From Pedobacter cryophilus (GTDB lineage Bacteria > Bacteroidota > Bacteroidia > Sphingobacteriales > Sphingobacteriaceae): a stretch of 64,000 bases of DNA. Both the position numbers and the translations under genes were made by a program. Positions 7,903-16,845 of this stretch are shown one piece after another. Each line of letters begins with the position of its first letter. Position 1 is the first letter of the stretch. The notes beneath the pieces were generated by a model, which saw only the letters and a program-made list of their open reading frames with translations, was not told the origin of the DNA and ran no database searches. Location of the stretch: assembly GCF_005116455.1 (NCBI RefSeq), contig NZ_SWBP01000005.1, forward strand, positions 124,001-188,000, given 5' to 3'.

Positions 7903-9761
7903 AGAAATTAATTTACCCATTCCTTATGATTCTTTTGTGTTCTTGTGCTTCATTGGCGCAAAGGCAAATGGAAAACCTTAATAGAGGATTAATTGCTGTA
8001 AAAGAAAATAATGGAAAAGTATTTGTTGGTTGGCGAGTTTTAGGGACTGATGATGAAGGCATTGCTTTTAACCTTTATAGAAAAAGCGAAAATCAAGCGG
8101 TCATAAAACTGAATGCTAAACCCATTACAGGAGCCACAAATTTCATCGATTTAAAAGCTGATACAACAGTTTCAAATACTTGGTTTGTGAAAAGTATTAT
8201 TAAAAACAAGGAAGTTGACGAGGCCGGAAGCTTTACCATCGTTGCAAAAGCACCCATTCAACAATATCTAGCTATCAAATTAAAAGAGATAGCAGGTTAT
8301 CAGCCAAATGATGTTTCTGTTGGAGATTTAGATGGTGATGGGCAATATGATATCGTTTTACACCAAACCGGCAGAGGAAGAGATAATGCATCTTCAGGAT
8401 TGACTGATCCTCCAATTTTTCAAGCTTATAAGCTAGATGGAACTTTGTTATGGGAAATTAATTTGGGTAAAAATATTCGCGAAGGCGCACATTACACTCA
8501 ATTTATGGTGTATGATTTAGATGGTGATGGCATAGCCGAATTTGCTTGTAAAACAGCCGATGGCACTACTGATGCTAAAGGTAAAGTAATTGGTGATGCC
8601 ACTAAAGATTGGAGAGAAACTGCTAATCCGCGTTCTCCAACTTACGGAAAAATTATAACTGGTCCCGAGTATTTTACAGTATTTAGCGGTAAAACCGGCG
8701 AAGCTTTAGCCACTACAGATTATATCCCGGCCAGAGGAAACATTGGCGAATGGGGCGGTAAAGGTGGAAATGGCGGAAACGATAGAAGCGGAAACCGGGT
8801 AGATAGATTTACTGCTTGTGTGGCTTATTTAGATGGTGTACGCCCAAGTGTGGTGATGTGCCGTGGTTATTATGGCCGAACAGTTTTAGCCGCATATGAT
8901 TTTAGAGAAGGAAAATTAACCACCAGATGGGTTTTTGATTCCCAAAATGGAGATAATCCGTTTTCTGGAATGGGAAATCACAACCTTTCTGTTGCAGATG
9001 TGGATAGCGATGGTAAAGATGAAATTATTTTTGGCGCCATGGTGGTTGATGATAACGGGAAAGGTTTATTTACTACTGGTTTCCGTCATGGAGATGCCAT
9101 TCATGTTTCAGATTTAGATCCCGAAACTCCTGGGCAAGAAGTTTTTGGAGTACATGAAATTGAAGAAGGGACTACTGGTCCGGGTGTGGTTTTATATGCT
9201 GCCGCAGATGGAAAAGTTTTATTTAAAGCACAAGATAATACAGATGTAGGCAGAGGCGTAGCCGCAAATATAGATACAACCAGAGTTGGGGCGCAAATGT
9301 GGTGGTCTGGCGGAAATGGTTTATATGATATTAAGGGAAATAGAATTGGTGATGCTCCGAGGTCTACAAATTTTTTAATTTATTGGGATGGCGATGCCAC
9401 CAGAGAGTTACTAAACAGCAATTATATTGATAAATATGGCAAAGGCCGATTGTTTACTGCTGTAGGCGCTTCATCAAATAATGGAAGCAAATCTACCCCG
9501 GCTTTGTCTGCTGATATTTTAGGCGATTGGCGTGAAGAACTCATTTTAAGAAGTGCGGATAATAAAGAATTGCGCATTTATTCAACCACCATTCCTACAG
9601 ATATTAAACAATATACTTTAATGCATGATTCGCAGTATAGATTAGGCGTGGCTTGGCAAAATGTAGGCTACAACCAACCGCCGCACACTAGTTTTTACAT
9701 GGGGAAAGAAATGAAACCTGCTCCAAAACCAAATATCAAGACAGTAAATATTAAACAATAA
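7899..9761 (+). CDS. Rhamnogalacturonan lyase, PL11 family (copy 2)
   Basis: The 620-residue paralogue of the preceding gene starts inside its stop codon. The N-terminus MKKLIYPFLMILLCSCAS could be a lipoprotein signal (LCSC) or a Sec signal cleaved before QRQ. The mature start RQMENLNRG, the DLDGDGQYD, DLDGDGIAE and DVDSDGKDE calcium loops, the MGNHNLSVADV block and the C-terminal RLGVAWQN are all conserved. It lacks the WNWQTQTTD loop of copy 1 and differs in the region after HEIEEGTTG, so the two products probably have different cleft shapes, such as an endo/exo pair like Bacillus YesW and YesX (inference). A surface or periplasmic lyase for RG-I is the expected role. It precedes the GH28 gene by 27 bp. 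Confidence 0.95.
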   Translation: MKKLIYPFLMILLCSCASLAQRQMENLNRGLIAVKENNGKVFVGWRVLGTDDEGIAFNLYRKSENQAVIKLNAKPITGATNFIDLKADTTVSNTWFVKSIIKNKEVDEAGSFTIVAKAPIQQYLAIKLKEIAGYQPNDVSVGDLDGDGQYDIVLHQTGRGRDNASSGLTDPPIFQAYKLDGTLLWEINLGKNIREGAHYTQFMVYDLDGDGIAEFACKTADGTTDAKGKVIGDATKDWRETANPRSPTYGKIITGPEYFTVFSGKTGEALATTDYIPARGNIGEWGGKGGNGGNDRSGNRVDRFTACVAYLDGVRPSVVMCRGYYGRTVLAAYDFREGKLTTRWVFDSQNGDNPFSGMGNHNLSVADVDSDGKDEIIFGAMVVDDNGKGLFTTGFRHGDAIHVSDLDPETPGQEVFGVHEIEEGTTGPGVVLYAAADGKVLFKAQDNTDVGRGVAANIDTTRVGAQMWWSGGNGLYDIKGNRIGDAPRSTNFLIYWDGDATRELLNSNYIDKYGKGRLFTAVGASSNNGSKSTPALSADILGDWREELILRSADNKELRIYSTTIPTDIKQYTLMHDSQYRLGVAWQNVGYNQPPHTSFYMGKEMKPAPKPNIKTVNIKQ

Positions 9762-9788
9762 GAATTTTTAAAACCAATTTTCAGCACC

Positions 9789-11333
9789 ATGAATATCAAA
9801 TTATTAAAGAAGTTTAGTGTTTTTATCATTCTGTTTTGTTGCATAAACGGTACTTATGCCAGAGTTGCTAATCCGGCCAGAAATTTAATGATCCCCAAAG
9901 CCAGTATCACTTCAAATACGGTAACCCTTTTATGGGATAAGCCCAACTTTTACAATGATATTGTTTCTTATCAGATATTTCAGAATGGTAAATACGTTGG
10001 CGAATCCACAAAAACCAATTACACCGTAAAAAAGTTAAAATCGGGTAAGAATTACTCTTTTCACATTGTAGCAAAAAATAAAAACGGAGAAACTTCTGAA
10101 ATAAGTAATAAAGCAACTGGCAAAACAAAGGCAAAAAGCAAAATTTTTAATGTGTTAGATTATGGAGCTATAGCTGATGATAAAACACTCAACACCATAG
10201 CAATTCAAAAAGCTATTGATGCTTGCTCAAAAGGTGGTACGGTTTACATCCCTAAAGGAAAGTTTTTAAGTGGGGCGTTATATCTAAAAAGTGATATGAC
10301 TTTATTGATTGAAAAAGATGGCATTTTAAAGGGAAGTAAGGAAATTAAGGATTATTTACCTTTTAATTTAAACAGGTTTGAGGGTTGGGAGATGGAAACT
10401 TTTGCAAGTTTAATTAATGCAGGGAAATTGGATAGGAGCGGGAAATATAACGTGAGTAATTTAAGCATTATGGGTGAGGGCACTATCTCTGGAGGTGGCT
10501 CTCCTTTGGGTAGTGCAATGATTAAAGCAAACGGAATAAGAAGTAGAGGGCGTTTAATTTGTATAATGAACGGCCAAAATATTAATATGCAAGGTTTAAA
10601 TATTGAAAACGCTCCCTGCTGGACTATCCATTACATTTATTCTGATCAGGTTACTTTGCATGATTTAAATATTGTGAGTACTGCCCGTAATGGTGATGGA
10701 ATAGACCCAGATTCTTCTACAGATTCCTATATTTTTAATTGTGATTTTTCTACTGGTGATGATTGTATTGCCATAAAATCAGGGAAAAATCCAGAAGGTT
10801 ATTATGTTGGCAAGCCTACCAGAAATATCCGAATTACCGATTGTAATTTCATAAGAGGACATTCTTTAGCCATAGGAAGCGAAATGTCTGGAGGCGTAAG
10901 TGATGTATTTATACAAGATTGTAAAATTGGTAATCTTTTACACGGCCTTCAAATTAAAGCCACAAAAGATAGAGGCGGTTATGTGAAAAATGTAATTGTG
11001 AGGGATTGCGAACTGTTAAAAGTGACCTTATATACCGCAGTTAATTATAATAACGATGGCGAGGCAGCACCTGTTTTACCTCAGTTTAGCGATATGGAGT
11101 TTTCAAATCTAAATTTATCAAAAGCTAAACCTAATGAAGTTTTAATAGATGTTAACGGATTTGAGGACGAGCAGCATTATACTCGAAACATCTTGTTTAA
11201 GAATATAAGTTTGCCTAATCAATCCATCATACGTGTTAAAAATGGCGAATTAATCACTTTTAAAGAAGTGAAAGGTTTGGATGATAAAAAACCTGAGTAC
11301 AAAATTATTGCATCAAAAGAGATCGTTTATTAA
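9789..11333 (+). CDS. GH28 polygalacturonase/rhamnogalacturonase with N-terminal FN3 domain
   Basis: The 514-residue protein has a signal peptide (residues 1-24), a fibronectin type III domain at about 28-113, and a right-handed beta-helix GH28 domain from about 118. All four GH28 signatures are seen: N301-G-D303 in NGDGIDPDSS, the acid pair D324-D325 in STGDDCIAIKSG, the G357-H358-S359 block, and R395-G-G in place of RIK. These acids hydrolyse alpha-galacturonosyl bonds by inversion. The FN3 plus GH28 layout is common for exo-acting pectinases of Bacteroidota. Flanked by PL11, GH43-like and GH2 genes, it most likely acts on homogalacturonan or RG-I backbone fragments in the periplasm. Which of the two backbones is preferred cannot be read from the sequence. 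Confidence 0.93.
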   Translation: MNIKLLKKFSVFIILFCCINGTYARVANPARNLMIPKASITSNTVTLLWDKPNFYNDIVSYQIFQNGKYVGESTKTNYTVKKLKSGKNYSFHIVAKNKNGETSEISNKATGKTKAKSKIFNVLDYGAIADDKTLNTIAIQKAIDACSKGGTVYIPKGKFLSGALYLKSDMTLLIEKDGILKGSKEIKDYLPFNLNRFEGWEMETFASLINAGKLDRSGKYNVSNLSIMGEGTISGGGSPLGSAMIKANGIRSRGRLICIMNGQNINMQGLNIENAPCWTIHYIYSDQVTLHDLNIVSTARNGDGIDPDSSTDSYIFNCDFSTGDDCIAIKSGKNPEGYYVGKPTRNIRITDCNFIRGHSLAIGSEMSGGVSDVFIQDCKIGNLLHGLQIKATKDRGGYVKNVIVRDCELLKVTLYTAVNYNNDGEAAPVLPQFSDMEFSNLNLSKAKPNEVLIDVNGFEDEQHYTRNILFKNISLPNQSIIRVKNGELITFKEVKGLDDKKPEYKIIASKEIVY

Positions 11334-11385
11334 ACGCTGATATAAAAACTAAGATCAAATATTATTTGATATCAACTTATAAATA

Positions 11386-12387
11386 ATGAAGAATTTATTT
11401 TACGCATTTATTGTTTTAAGCATTGTTTCTTGTGCGTCTTTAAAGAAAAGTAATCAACCTCAATTGGCTGATAAACCTCTTTTCAGAGATCCAATTTATG
11501 ATGGCGCCGCAGATCCTGTAATCGTTTACAATCAAAAAACTAATAAATGGGTGATGTTTTACACCAACCGCAGAGCAAAAGGCGAAGGTTATGATGGCGT
11601 AACTTGGGTGCATGGTACAAGAATTGGTATTGCCGAATCTAAAGATGGCGCAAAATGGACTTATGCCGATACCGCAAATATCAATTACAGAAATACAGAT
11701 TATACCCATTGGGCACCAGAAGTGATAGAAAATAATGGTATTTATCACATGTATTTAACTTATGTACCGGGCATTTTTACCGATTGGCAGCATCCACGCT
11801 ACATCTTACACTTAACCAGTAAAGATATGTTTGATTGGAAATTTGAAAGTAAATTAAACTTAGCAAAAGATAAAGTAATTGATGCTTGTGTTTATCCGCT
11901 GCCGGGTGGTGGTTGGCGTATGTGGTATAACAATGAAAACGATGGAAAATCTGTTTATTACGCAGATAGTAAAGATTTATACAACTGGACAGATAAAGGA
12001 AAAGCTTTAGCCACCAGAGGTGAAGGCCCAAAAGTTTTTAAATGGAAAGATAAATATTGGATGGTGGTAGATATGTGGCGAGGTTTAGGGATTTACTCAT
12101 CAAATGATTTACTAAAATGGACTAAACAGCCCGAAAATATTTTAGAAAAACCAGGGACTGGTGTAGATGATGGCGTAATTGGCGGCCACCCAGATGTGGT
12201 GGTTAGAGGAGATAAAGCTTATATTTATTATTTTACGCATCCTGGTAAAACGCCAGAAAATAAAGGGAAAGATGGCTTTGAACAAAGAAGAAGTTCTATT
12301 CAAGTGGCCGAGTTAAAGTTTGAAAACGGCGTAATCACTTGCGACAGAAATGCCCCAGTTTATTTGAATCTAAACCTCACAAATTAA
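11386..12387 (+). CDS. GH43-like five-bladed beta-propeller lipoprotein
   Basis: The 333-residue protein has a lipoprotein signal with Cys16 (SIVSC). The propeller contains candidate GH43-type catalytic acids in the expected order: Asp in YDGAADPVIVY (blade I), Asp in VIDACVYPL (blade III), and Glu in RGEGPKVFKW (general acid). Such enzymes hydrolyse arabinofuranosyl, xylosyl or galactosyl bonds; substrate is not predictable by eye. The length is typical for a single-domain member without an accessory domain. It stands between GH28 and GH2 in the same operon. The following gene's start is 5 bp after its stop. Confidence 0.85.
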   Translation: MKNLFYAFIVLSIVSCASLKKSNQPQLADKPLFRDPIYDGAADPVIVYNQKTNKWVMFYTNRRAKGEGYDGVTWVHGTRIGIAESKDGAKWTYADTANINYRNTDYTHWAPEVIENNGIYHMYLTYVPGIFTDWQHPRYILHLTSKDMFDWKFESKLNLAKDKVIDACVYPLPGGGWRMWYNNENDGKSVYYADSKDLYNWTDKGKALATRGEGPKVFKWKDKYWMVVDMWRGLGIYSSNDLLKWTKQPENILEKPGTGVDDGVIGGHPDVVVRGDKAYIYYFTHPGKTPENKGKDGFEQRRSSIQVAELKFENGVITCDRNAPVYLNLNLTN

Positions 12388-12392
12388 ATAGT

Positions 12393-14723
12393 ATGAAATA
12401 TTTAAGATTAAGTTTTCTGTTGGCTTTTATTGTTTTCAATAATTTTGCTTTTTCTCAAAATAATGCTTCAAGAACTGAGCTTTCATTTGATGAAAATTGG
12501 AGCTTTAAACAAGAAGATGTGGCTGGCGCCGAGAAACCTGATTATGCTGATGCGTCTTGGAGAAAATTAAACGTTCCTCATGATTGGAGCATTGAAGGAG
12601 AATATGATAAATTAAATACAACAGGCAGAGGCGGTGGTTATTTACCATCAGGCATTGGTTGGTATCGAAAAATATTTACGTTAGCTGAGGAGCAAAAAAG
12701 TAAAAAAATATCCATTGAATTTGATGGCGTATTATCCAACTCAGAAGTGTGGATTAACGGAAAATCTTTAGGAAAAAGACCTTACGGTTACAGTGGTTTT
12801 ACTTATGATTTAACGCCTTATTTAAATTTCGGAAAAGGGAAAACAAATGTCATCGCTGTAAAAGCTGATAATTCTATTCAACCCGCTTCAAGGTATTATG
12901 CTGGAGCAGGAATTTATCGTCATGTTCGTTTGGTAACCACAAATCCTGTTCATTTTAACCATTGGGGAGTTTTTGTAAGCACAAAAGATGCTGATGCTCA
13001 AAAAGCAAATATGAGTGTAGAAATGAATGTTGAAAACGAAACTTCCACATTATCAGTGGTAGAATTGCAAATTAGCATGGTATCTCCGGCAGGCAAAACA
13101 GTAAAAATATTTACACCAGCAAAGCAAAATTTATCGCCAAAAGGAAAACTAAAATTTACGCAGCTTTTAGCTATTGATCAACCCGAACTTTGGGATGTAG
13201 AACATCCAAATCTGTATAAGGCCATCACAAAAATCATAGTAAATGGAAAAGAAATAGATCAAAAAACTACAGAATTTGGGATAAGAGAAGCCAAATTTGA
13301 AGCCGCTACAGGTTTTTGGTTAAACGGTAAAAACATCAAAATTAAAGGAGTTTGTTTACATCATGATGCGGGGAGTTTAGGCGCTGCAGTTCCATTATCA
13401 GCTTGGGAAAGAAGGTTTAAATTACTCAAAGAAGCGGGGGTAAACGCTATAAGAGTCGGACATAATCCAGCTTCGCCAGAGTTTATGAGCCTTTGTGATA
13501 AAATGGGTTTTATGGTAATGAATGAAACTTTTGACACTTGGACAGCCAGTAAAAACAATGGCGAAAATGGCTATAATCTTTATTTTAAAGATTGGTGGGA
13601 GAAAGATACTCGTGATTTAGCTTTAAGAGATAGAAACCATCCATCGGTAATTATTTACAGCGTGGGGAATGAAATTAGAGATAATTTGGATAGCCCTGAA
13701 GGTTTTAAAAAGTATAAAGAACAACAAGATTTAATACATAGCATCATTCCAAATATGCCGGTAACTATGGCTTTGTTTCGTCCGTCGGCTTCTAAAGTTT
13801 ACACCAATGGCTTTGCACAAACTATGGATGTGGTAGGGCAAAATTATAGAGAAAGTGAATTGGTTAATTTTCATGAGGCTAATCCTACTTTAAAAGTTAT
13901 TGGAACAGAAAACGGACATACCCAAGCGGGTTGGTTAATTTTAAGAGATAAACCTTATATGGCGGGTCAGTTTTTATGGACAGGTTTTAACTATTTAGGC
14001 GAAGCCGATTGGCCAGAAGTAACCAATAACCAGGGTTTATTTGATGTATCGGGCAGGTGGAGAACAGAAGGATTGCAAAGACAAAGTTGGTGGAGCAATA
14101 AACCAGTTGTTCACATGGTAAGAAGAGATGATAATGCTGGAAAAGGAGATTGGGTTGCCAATTGGACACCTTCAGATTTTGACACTTATGATGTCGCCAA
14201 TGTGCAAGTTTATAGCAATTGCGAAGAAGTTGAGCTGTTTTTAAACGGTAAATCGCAAGGGACTAAACCTAAGCCAGCCAATGATTCGCCCAGAAATTGG
14301 GAACTAACTTTTGAGAAAGGAACCATAAAAGCTGTTGGCAGAAATGGAGGAAAAGAGGTAAGTGTAGAAGAATTTATAACGGCATCAGAACCAACTAAAA
14401 TTATTTTAGAAGTAGAAAAAACCAGCATTTCTAATAATTGGGATGATGTAGTTTATGTGACTGCAAAAGTGGTAGATAAAGATGGAAATATTTGTCCAAA
14501 TGCTACTTCGTTAATTAACTTTAGCGTCAGCGAAAATGCCGAAATTGTAGCTGTTGAAAATGGTTTTAACGCTAGTCATGAGAAATTTAAAGACACCAAA
14601 CGTTTCGCTTATAAAGGCTCATGTAATGCCATTATCAGAGCAAAAGCATCAAAAGGAGAAATCACCATTACCGCAAATTCTCAAGATTTAACACAAGGAA
14701 CAACAAAAATTACCATCAAATAA
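12393..14723 (+). CDS. GH2 family glycoside hydrolase (beta-galactosidase-like)
   Basis: The protein is 776 residues from the ATG at 12393, which gives a clean Sec signal (MKYLRLSFLLAF to FAFSQ). An in-frame ATG 54 bp upstream overlaps the previous gene and adds a non-signal tail, so it was rejected. Domain order is the classic GH2 one: jelly-roll sugar-binding domain (about 25-190, with WYRK and EVWINGK), Ig-like domain, TIM barrel (about 290-590), then two C-terminal beta domains. The acid/base Glu lies in VGNEIRD and the nucleophile Glu in GTENG. Extra C-terminal Ig-like modules resemble DUF4982-type domains. It likely removes beta-galactose from RG-I side chains in the periplasm, although GH2 also contains glucuronidases and mannosidases. 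Confidence 0.9.
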   Translation: MKYLRLSFLLAFIVFNNFAFSQNNASRTELSFDENWSFKQEDVAGAEKPDYADASWRKLNVPHDWSIEGEYDKLNTTGRGGGYLPSGIGWYRKIFTLAEEQKSKKISIEFDGVLSNSEVWINGKSLGKRPYGYSGFTYDLTPYLNFGKGKTNVIAVKADNSIQPASRYYAGAGIYRHVRLVTTNPVHFNHWGVFVSTKDADAQKANMSVEMNVENETSTLSVVELQISMVSPAGKTVKIFTPAKQNLSPKGKLKFTQLLAIDQPELWDVEHPNLYKAITKIIVNGKEIDQKTTEFGIREAKFEAATGFWLNGKNIKIKGVCLHHDAGSLGAAVPLSAWERRFKLLKEAGVNAIRVGHNPASPEFMSLCDKMGFMVMNETFDTWTASKNNGENGYNLYFKDWWEKDTRDLALRDRNHPSVIIYSVGNEIRDNLDSPEGFKKYKEQQDLIHSIIPNMPVTMALFRPSASKVYTNGFAQTMDVVGQNYRESELVNFHEANPTLKVIGTENGHTQAGWLILRDKPYMAGQFLWTGFNYLGEADWPEVTNNQGLFDVSGRWRTEGLQRQSWWSNKPVVHMVRRDDNAGKGDWVANWTPSDFDTYDVANVQVYSNCEEVELFLNGKSQGTKPKPANDSPRNWELTFEKGTIKAVGRNGGKEVSVEEFITASEPTKIILEVEKTSISNNWDDVVYVTAKVVDKDGNICPNATSLINFSVSENAEIVAVENGFNASHEKFKDTKRFAYKGSCNAIIRAKASKGEITITANSQDLTQGTTKITIK

Positions 14724-14725
14724 AT

Positions 14726-15517
14726 ATGAAAATTAAAAAGAGTCAATCGTTATTAGCCATCATCGTTTTTATAGCTTTTATCGCCTTTAAGGCACAAGAA
14801 AAACCTACCATTTATTTAATTGGCGATTCTACCGTAAGAAACACCGATAAAGAACAATGGGGTTGGGGAAGTTTGCTGCCCGAGTTTTTTGATACCACAA
14901 AAGTGAGCATCAAGAATAACGCAATGGCAGGCAGAAGCACCCGTACTTTTATTAAAGAACAGCGTTGGGAAAAAGTGCTCAATAACCTAAAACCCGGAGA
15001 TTATGTGATGATGCAGTTTGGGCATAATGAAGGCAGTAAACCCGATACTTCTAAAGCCGGTTACCGTGGGGTTTTAAAAGGAACTGGAGAAGAAACTGTA
15101 AGTTTAACTTGGAAAGACGGCACCGTAGAAACCGTTTATACTTACGGCCATTACCTTAGAAAATTCATTAAAGAAGCTAAGGAAAAAGGCGCTACACCAA
15201 TAGTTTTATCTATGATTCCACGAAACCAATGGGACAATTTAAAAGTAAAAAGAGCCGATAAAGATTATGGTTTATGGGCAAAAACAGTAGCAACAGAAGA
15301 AGGCGTTACTTTTATTAATTTAAACCAAATTTCAGCCGATAAATACGATGTTTTTGGTCCTGAAAAAGTAAAAGGATTTTTTGCCGGAGACCATACGCAT
15401 ACCAACAAAATTGGAGCTAAAATAAATGCGGCATCGGTAGCAAAAGGGTTAAAATTATCAAAAGAAAAGAAACTTAAGAAATACCTTATTAAAGCTAAAA
15501 TCAAAGAAAATGACTAA
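14726..15517 (+). CDS. Rhamnogalacturonan acetylesterase, CE12/SGNH (copy 1)
   Basis: The 263-residue protein has an N-terminal hydrophobic signal (residues 8-22). SGNH blocks are in order: GDS35T in LIGDSTVRN (nucleophile Ser), the Gly of AMAGRSTRTF, the Asn of FGHNEG, and the Asp-His of GDHTHTN near the C-terminus. This is the arrangement of rhamnogalacturonan acetylesterase RgaE/YesT. The enzyme removes O-acetyl groups from galacturonate in RG-I so that lyases and hydrolases can act. It starts 2 bp after the GH2 stop and overlaps the next CE12 gene by 8 nt, so the three are one transcript. Periplasmic location is inferred from the signal. Confidence 0.93.
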   Translation: MKIKKSQSLLAIIVFIAFIAFKAQEKPTIYLIGDSTVRNTDKEQWGWGSLLPEFFDTTKVSIKNNAMAGRSTRTFIKEQRWEKVLNNLKPGDYVMMQFGHNEGSKPDTSKAGYRGVLKGTGEETVSLTWKDGTVETVYTYGHYLRKFIKEAKEKGATPIVLSMIPRNQWDNLKVKRADKDYGLWAKTVATEEGVTFINLNQISADKYDVFGPEKVKGFFAGDHTHTNKIGAKINAASVAKGLKLSKEKKLKKYLIKAKIKEND

Positions 15518-16292
15518 AAAATATAGATTATTTACCCTCCTAGTTTTAGGGCTATTTGTTTCTTGTGCTGCTGCTAAAATGGCGGCAAAACCTACTCTTT
15601 TTTTAATTGGCGATTCTACCGTAAAAAACGGAAGAGATAACGGTGCAGGTGGTTTATGGGGTTGGGGGCATTATATTTCAGATTTATTTGATACCCAAAA
15701 AATTGATATTAAAAACCACGCTTTAGGCGGCACCAGTACCAAAACTTTTAGAACCCTAGGTTTATGGGACAGCGTTTTAGTGAAAATGAAACCCGGCGAT
15801 TATGTAATTATGCAATTTGGACATAATGATAGCAGCCCTTTAGATGACAGCGCCCGAGCAAGAGGAACCATTAAAGGAAACGGCGATGAAAGTAAGGAAA
15901 TTTATAACCCAATTTTGAAGAAAAAAGAATTGGTACATAGTTATGGTTGGTACATCCGTCAGTTTGTGAAAGAAACTAAAGCCAAAGGCGGAATCCCAAT
16001 TGTTTGTTCTTTAATCCCAAGAAATGCGTGGAGTAACGGTAAAGTAAACCGTTCTGAATATGTAGAATGGGCCCGAGCTGCCGCCATTCAAGAAAACGCT
16101 TATTACATTGATTTAAACAAATTAATTGCCGACGAATACAATAAAGTAGGACAAGCAAAAGTAAACGAACTCTATTTTGGACCCAAAGACGCAACCCACA
16201 CCATTTTAGAAGGCGCAAAGTTTAATGCTCAAAAAGTAGTAGACGGCATTAAAGAAATCAATGATTTAAAACTAGCTAAATACCTTAAATAA
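15510..16292 (+). CDS. Rhamnogalacturonan acetylesterase, CE12/SGNH (copy 2, lipoprotein)
   Basis: The 260-residue paralogue of the preceding gene carries a lipoprotein signal instead of a plain one (LFVSC, Cys19). It keeps all SGNH residues: LIGDSTVKNG, ALGGTSTKTF, FGHNDSS and the terminal DATHT block with Asp-Ala-Thr-His, where copy 1 has Asp-His-Thr-His. The last block is therefore rearranged and the Asp to His spacing should be checked. The lipid anchor suggests it is tethered to a membrane while copy 1 is soluble, which may split deacetylation between two sites or two acetyl positions (inference). It is the last gene before a repeat-rich gap, so the first operon segment may end here. Confidence 0.92.
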   Translation: MTKKYRLFTLLVLGLFVSCAAAKMAAKPTLFLIGDSTVKNGRDNGAGGLWGWGHYISDLFDTQKIDIKNHALGGTSTKTFRTLGLWDSVLVKMKPGDYVIMQFGHNDSSPLDDSARARGTIKGNGDESKEIYNPILKKKELVHSYGWYIRQFVKETKAKGGIPIVCSLIPRNAWSNGKVNRSEYVEWARAAAIQENAYYIDLNKLIADEYNKVGQAKVNELYFGPKDATHTILEGAKFNAQKVVDGIKEINDLKLAKYLK

Positions 16293-16329
16293 GTTAAAAG
16301 GGTTTAAGAGTTTAAGGATGAGCAGAAAT

Positions 16330-16408
16330 TGGGCATTTTAACACGCTTTCCGCTGTATCTTTTTGGCCTCAAAAAGCCAAAAAGGATGCCGCTTCAATCG
16401 TTAATGCA
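16330..16408. repeat. Modular extragenic repeat, copy A
   Basis: A 79-bp element starts TGGGCATTTTAACACGC and ends CTTCAATCGTTAATGCA. Its centre is an inverted repeat, TTTTTGGC with GCCAAAAA around an 8-nt loop. A near-identical 79-bp copy begins at 16751. The same two end modules occur in reverse orientation at 43315-43414 with a different centre. Confidence 0.85.
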
Positions 16409-16613
16409 TCTAAACATTTAAAATAATAATACCTTGTTAAGAGAAAGAAAAAATACAAAAAAGAAGCAGAGCGATTAAGCCAAAGCACTAACAACCGTTC
16501 ACCCTTTTTATTCGGCCTTGGCCTTTGCGGTAATTACAGGCCAGCCCTAAGCAGAAACTTTGTAGCAAAGGGCGTAGCCGCGGCTTTTTGGTTCTTTTCA
16601 GCTGAAGGAAAAG

Positions 16614-16743
16614 AACTAGAGATGGCCGCTCATGAGGCCGGAGAGCCATGTGTTTTTGGGCATTTTTGATAAAAAAAGGTAAATTGAATAAGTTAAACAA
16701 ATAAAGTGACTAGAGATGGCCGCTCATGAGGCCGGAAAGCCAT
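16614..16743. repeat. Short direct repeat pair around a palindromic GGCCGCTCATGAGGCC core
   Basis: About 36 bp beginning ACTAGAGATGGCCGCTCATG occur at 16614-16649 and again at 16708-16743 with few changes. Both are followed by a GGGCATTTT stretch that matches the start of the 79-bp element. The preceding bases (about 16450-16610) are richer in GC than the flanking genes and hold no supported gene. Together with the two 79-bp copies, the 553-bp gap 16293-16845 looks like a nest of repeated insertions. Confidence 0.7.
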
Positions 16744-16750
16744 ACGCTTT

Positions 16751-16829
16751 TGGGCATTTTAACACGCTTTCCGCTATATCTTTTTAGCCTCAAAAAGCCA
16801 AAAAGGATGCCGCTTCAATCGTTAATGCA
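16751..16829. repeat. Modular extragenic repeat, copy B
   Basis: The second 79-bp copy lies in the same orientation as that at 16330-16408 and ends 16 bp before the sulfatase ATG. One arm of the central inverted repeat has a G to A change (TTTTTAGC), which weakens the hairpin. Because it abuts the start codon region, transcription of the sulfatase would have to begin within or before it. Confidence 0.85.
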
Positions 16830-16845
16830 CTAAAACAATAATATC

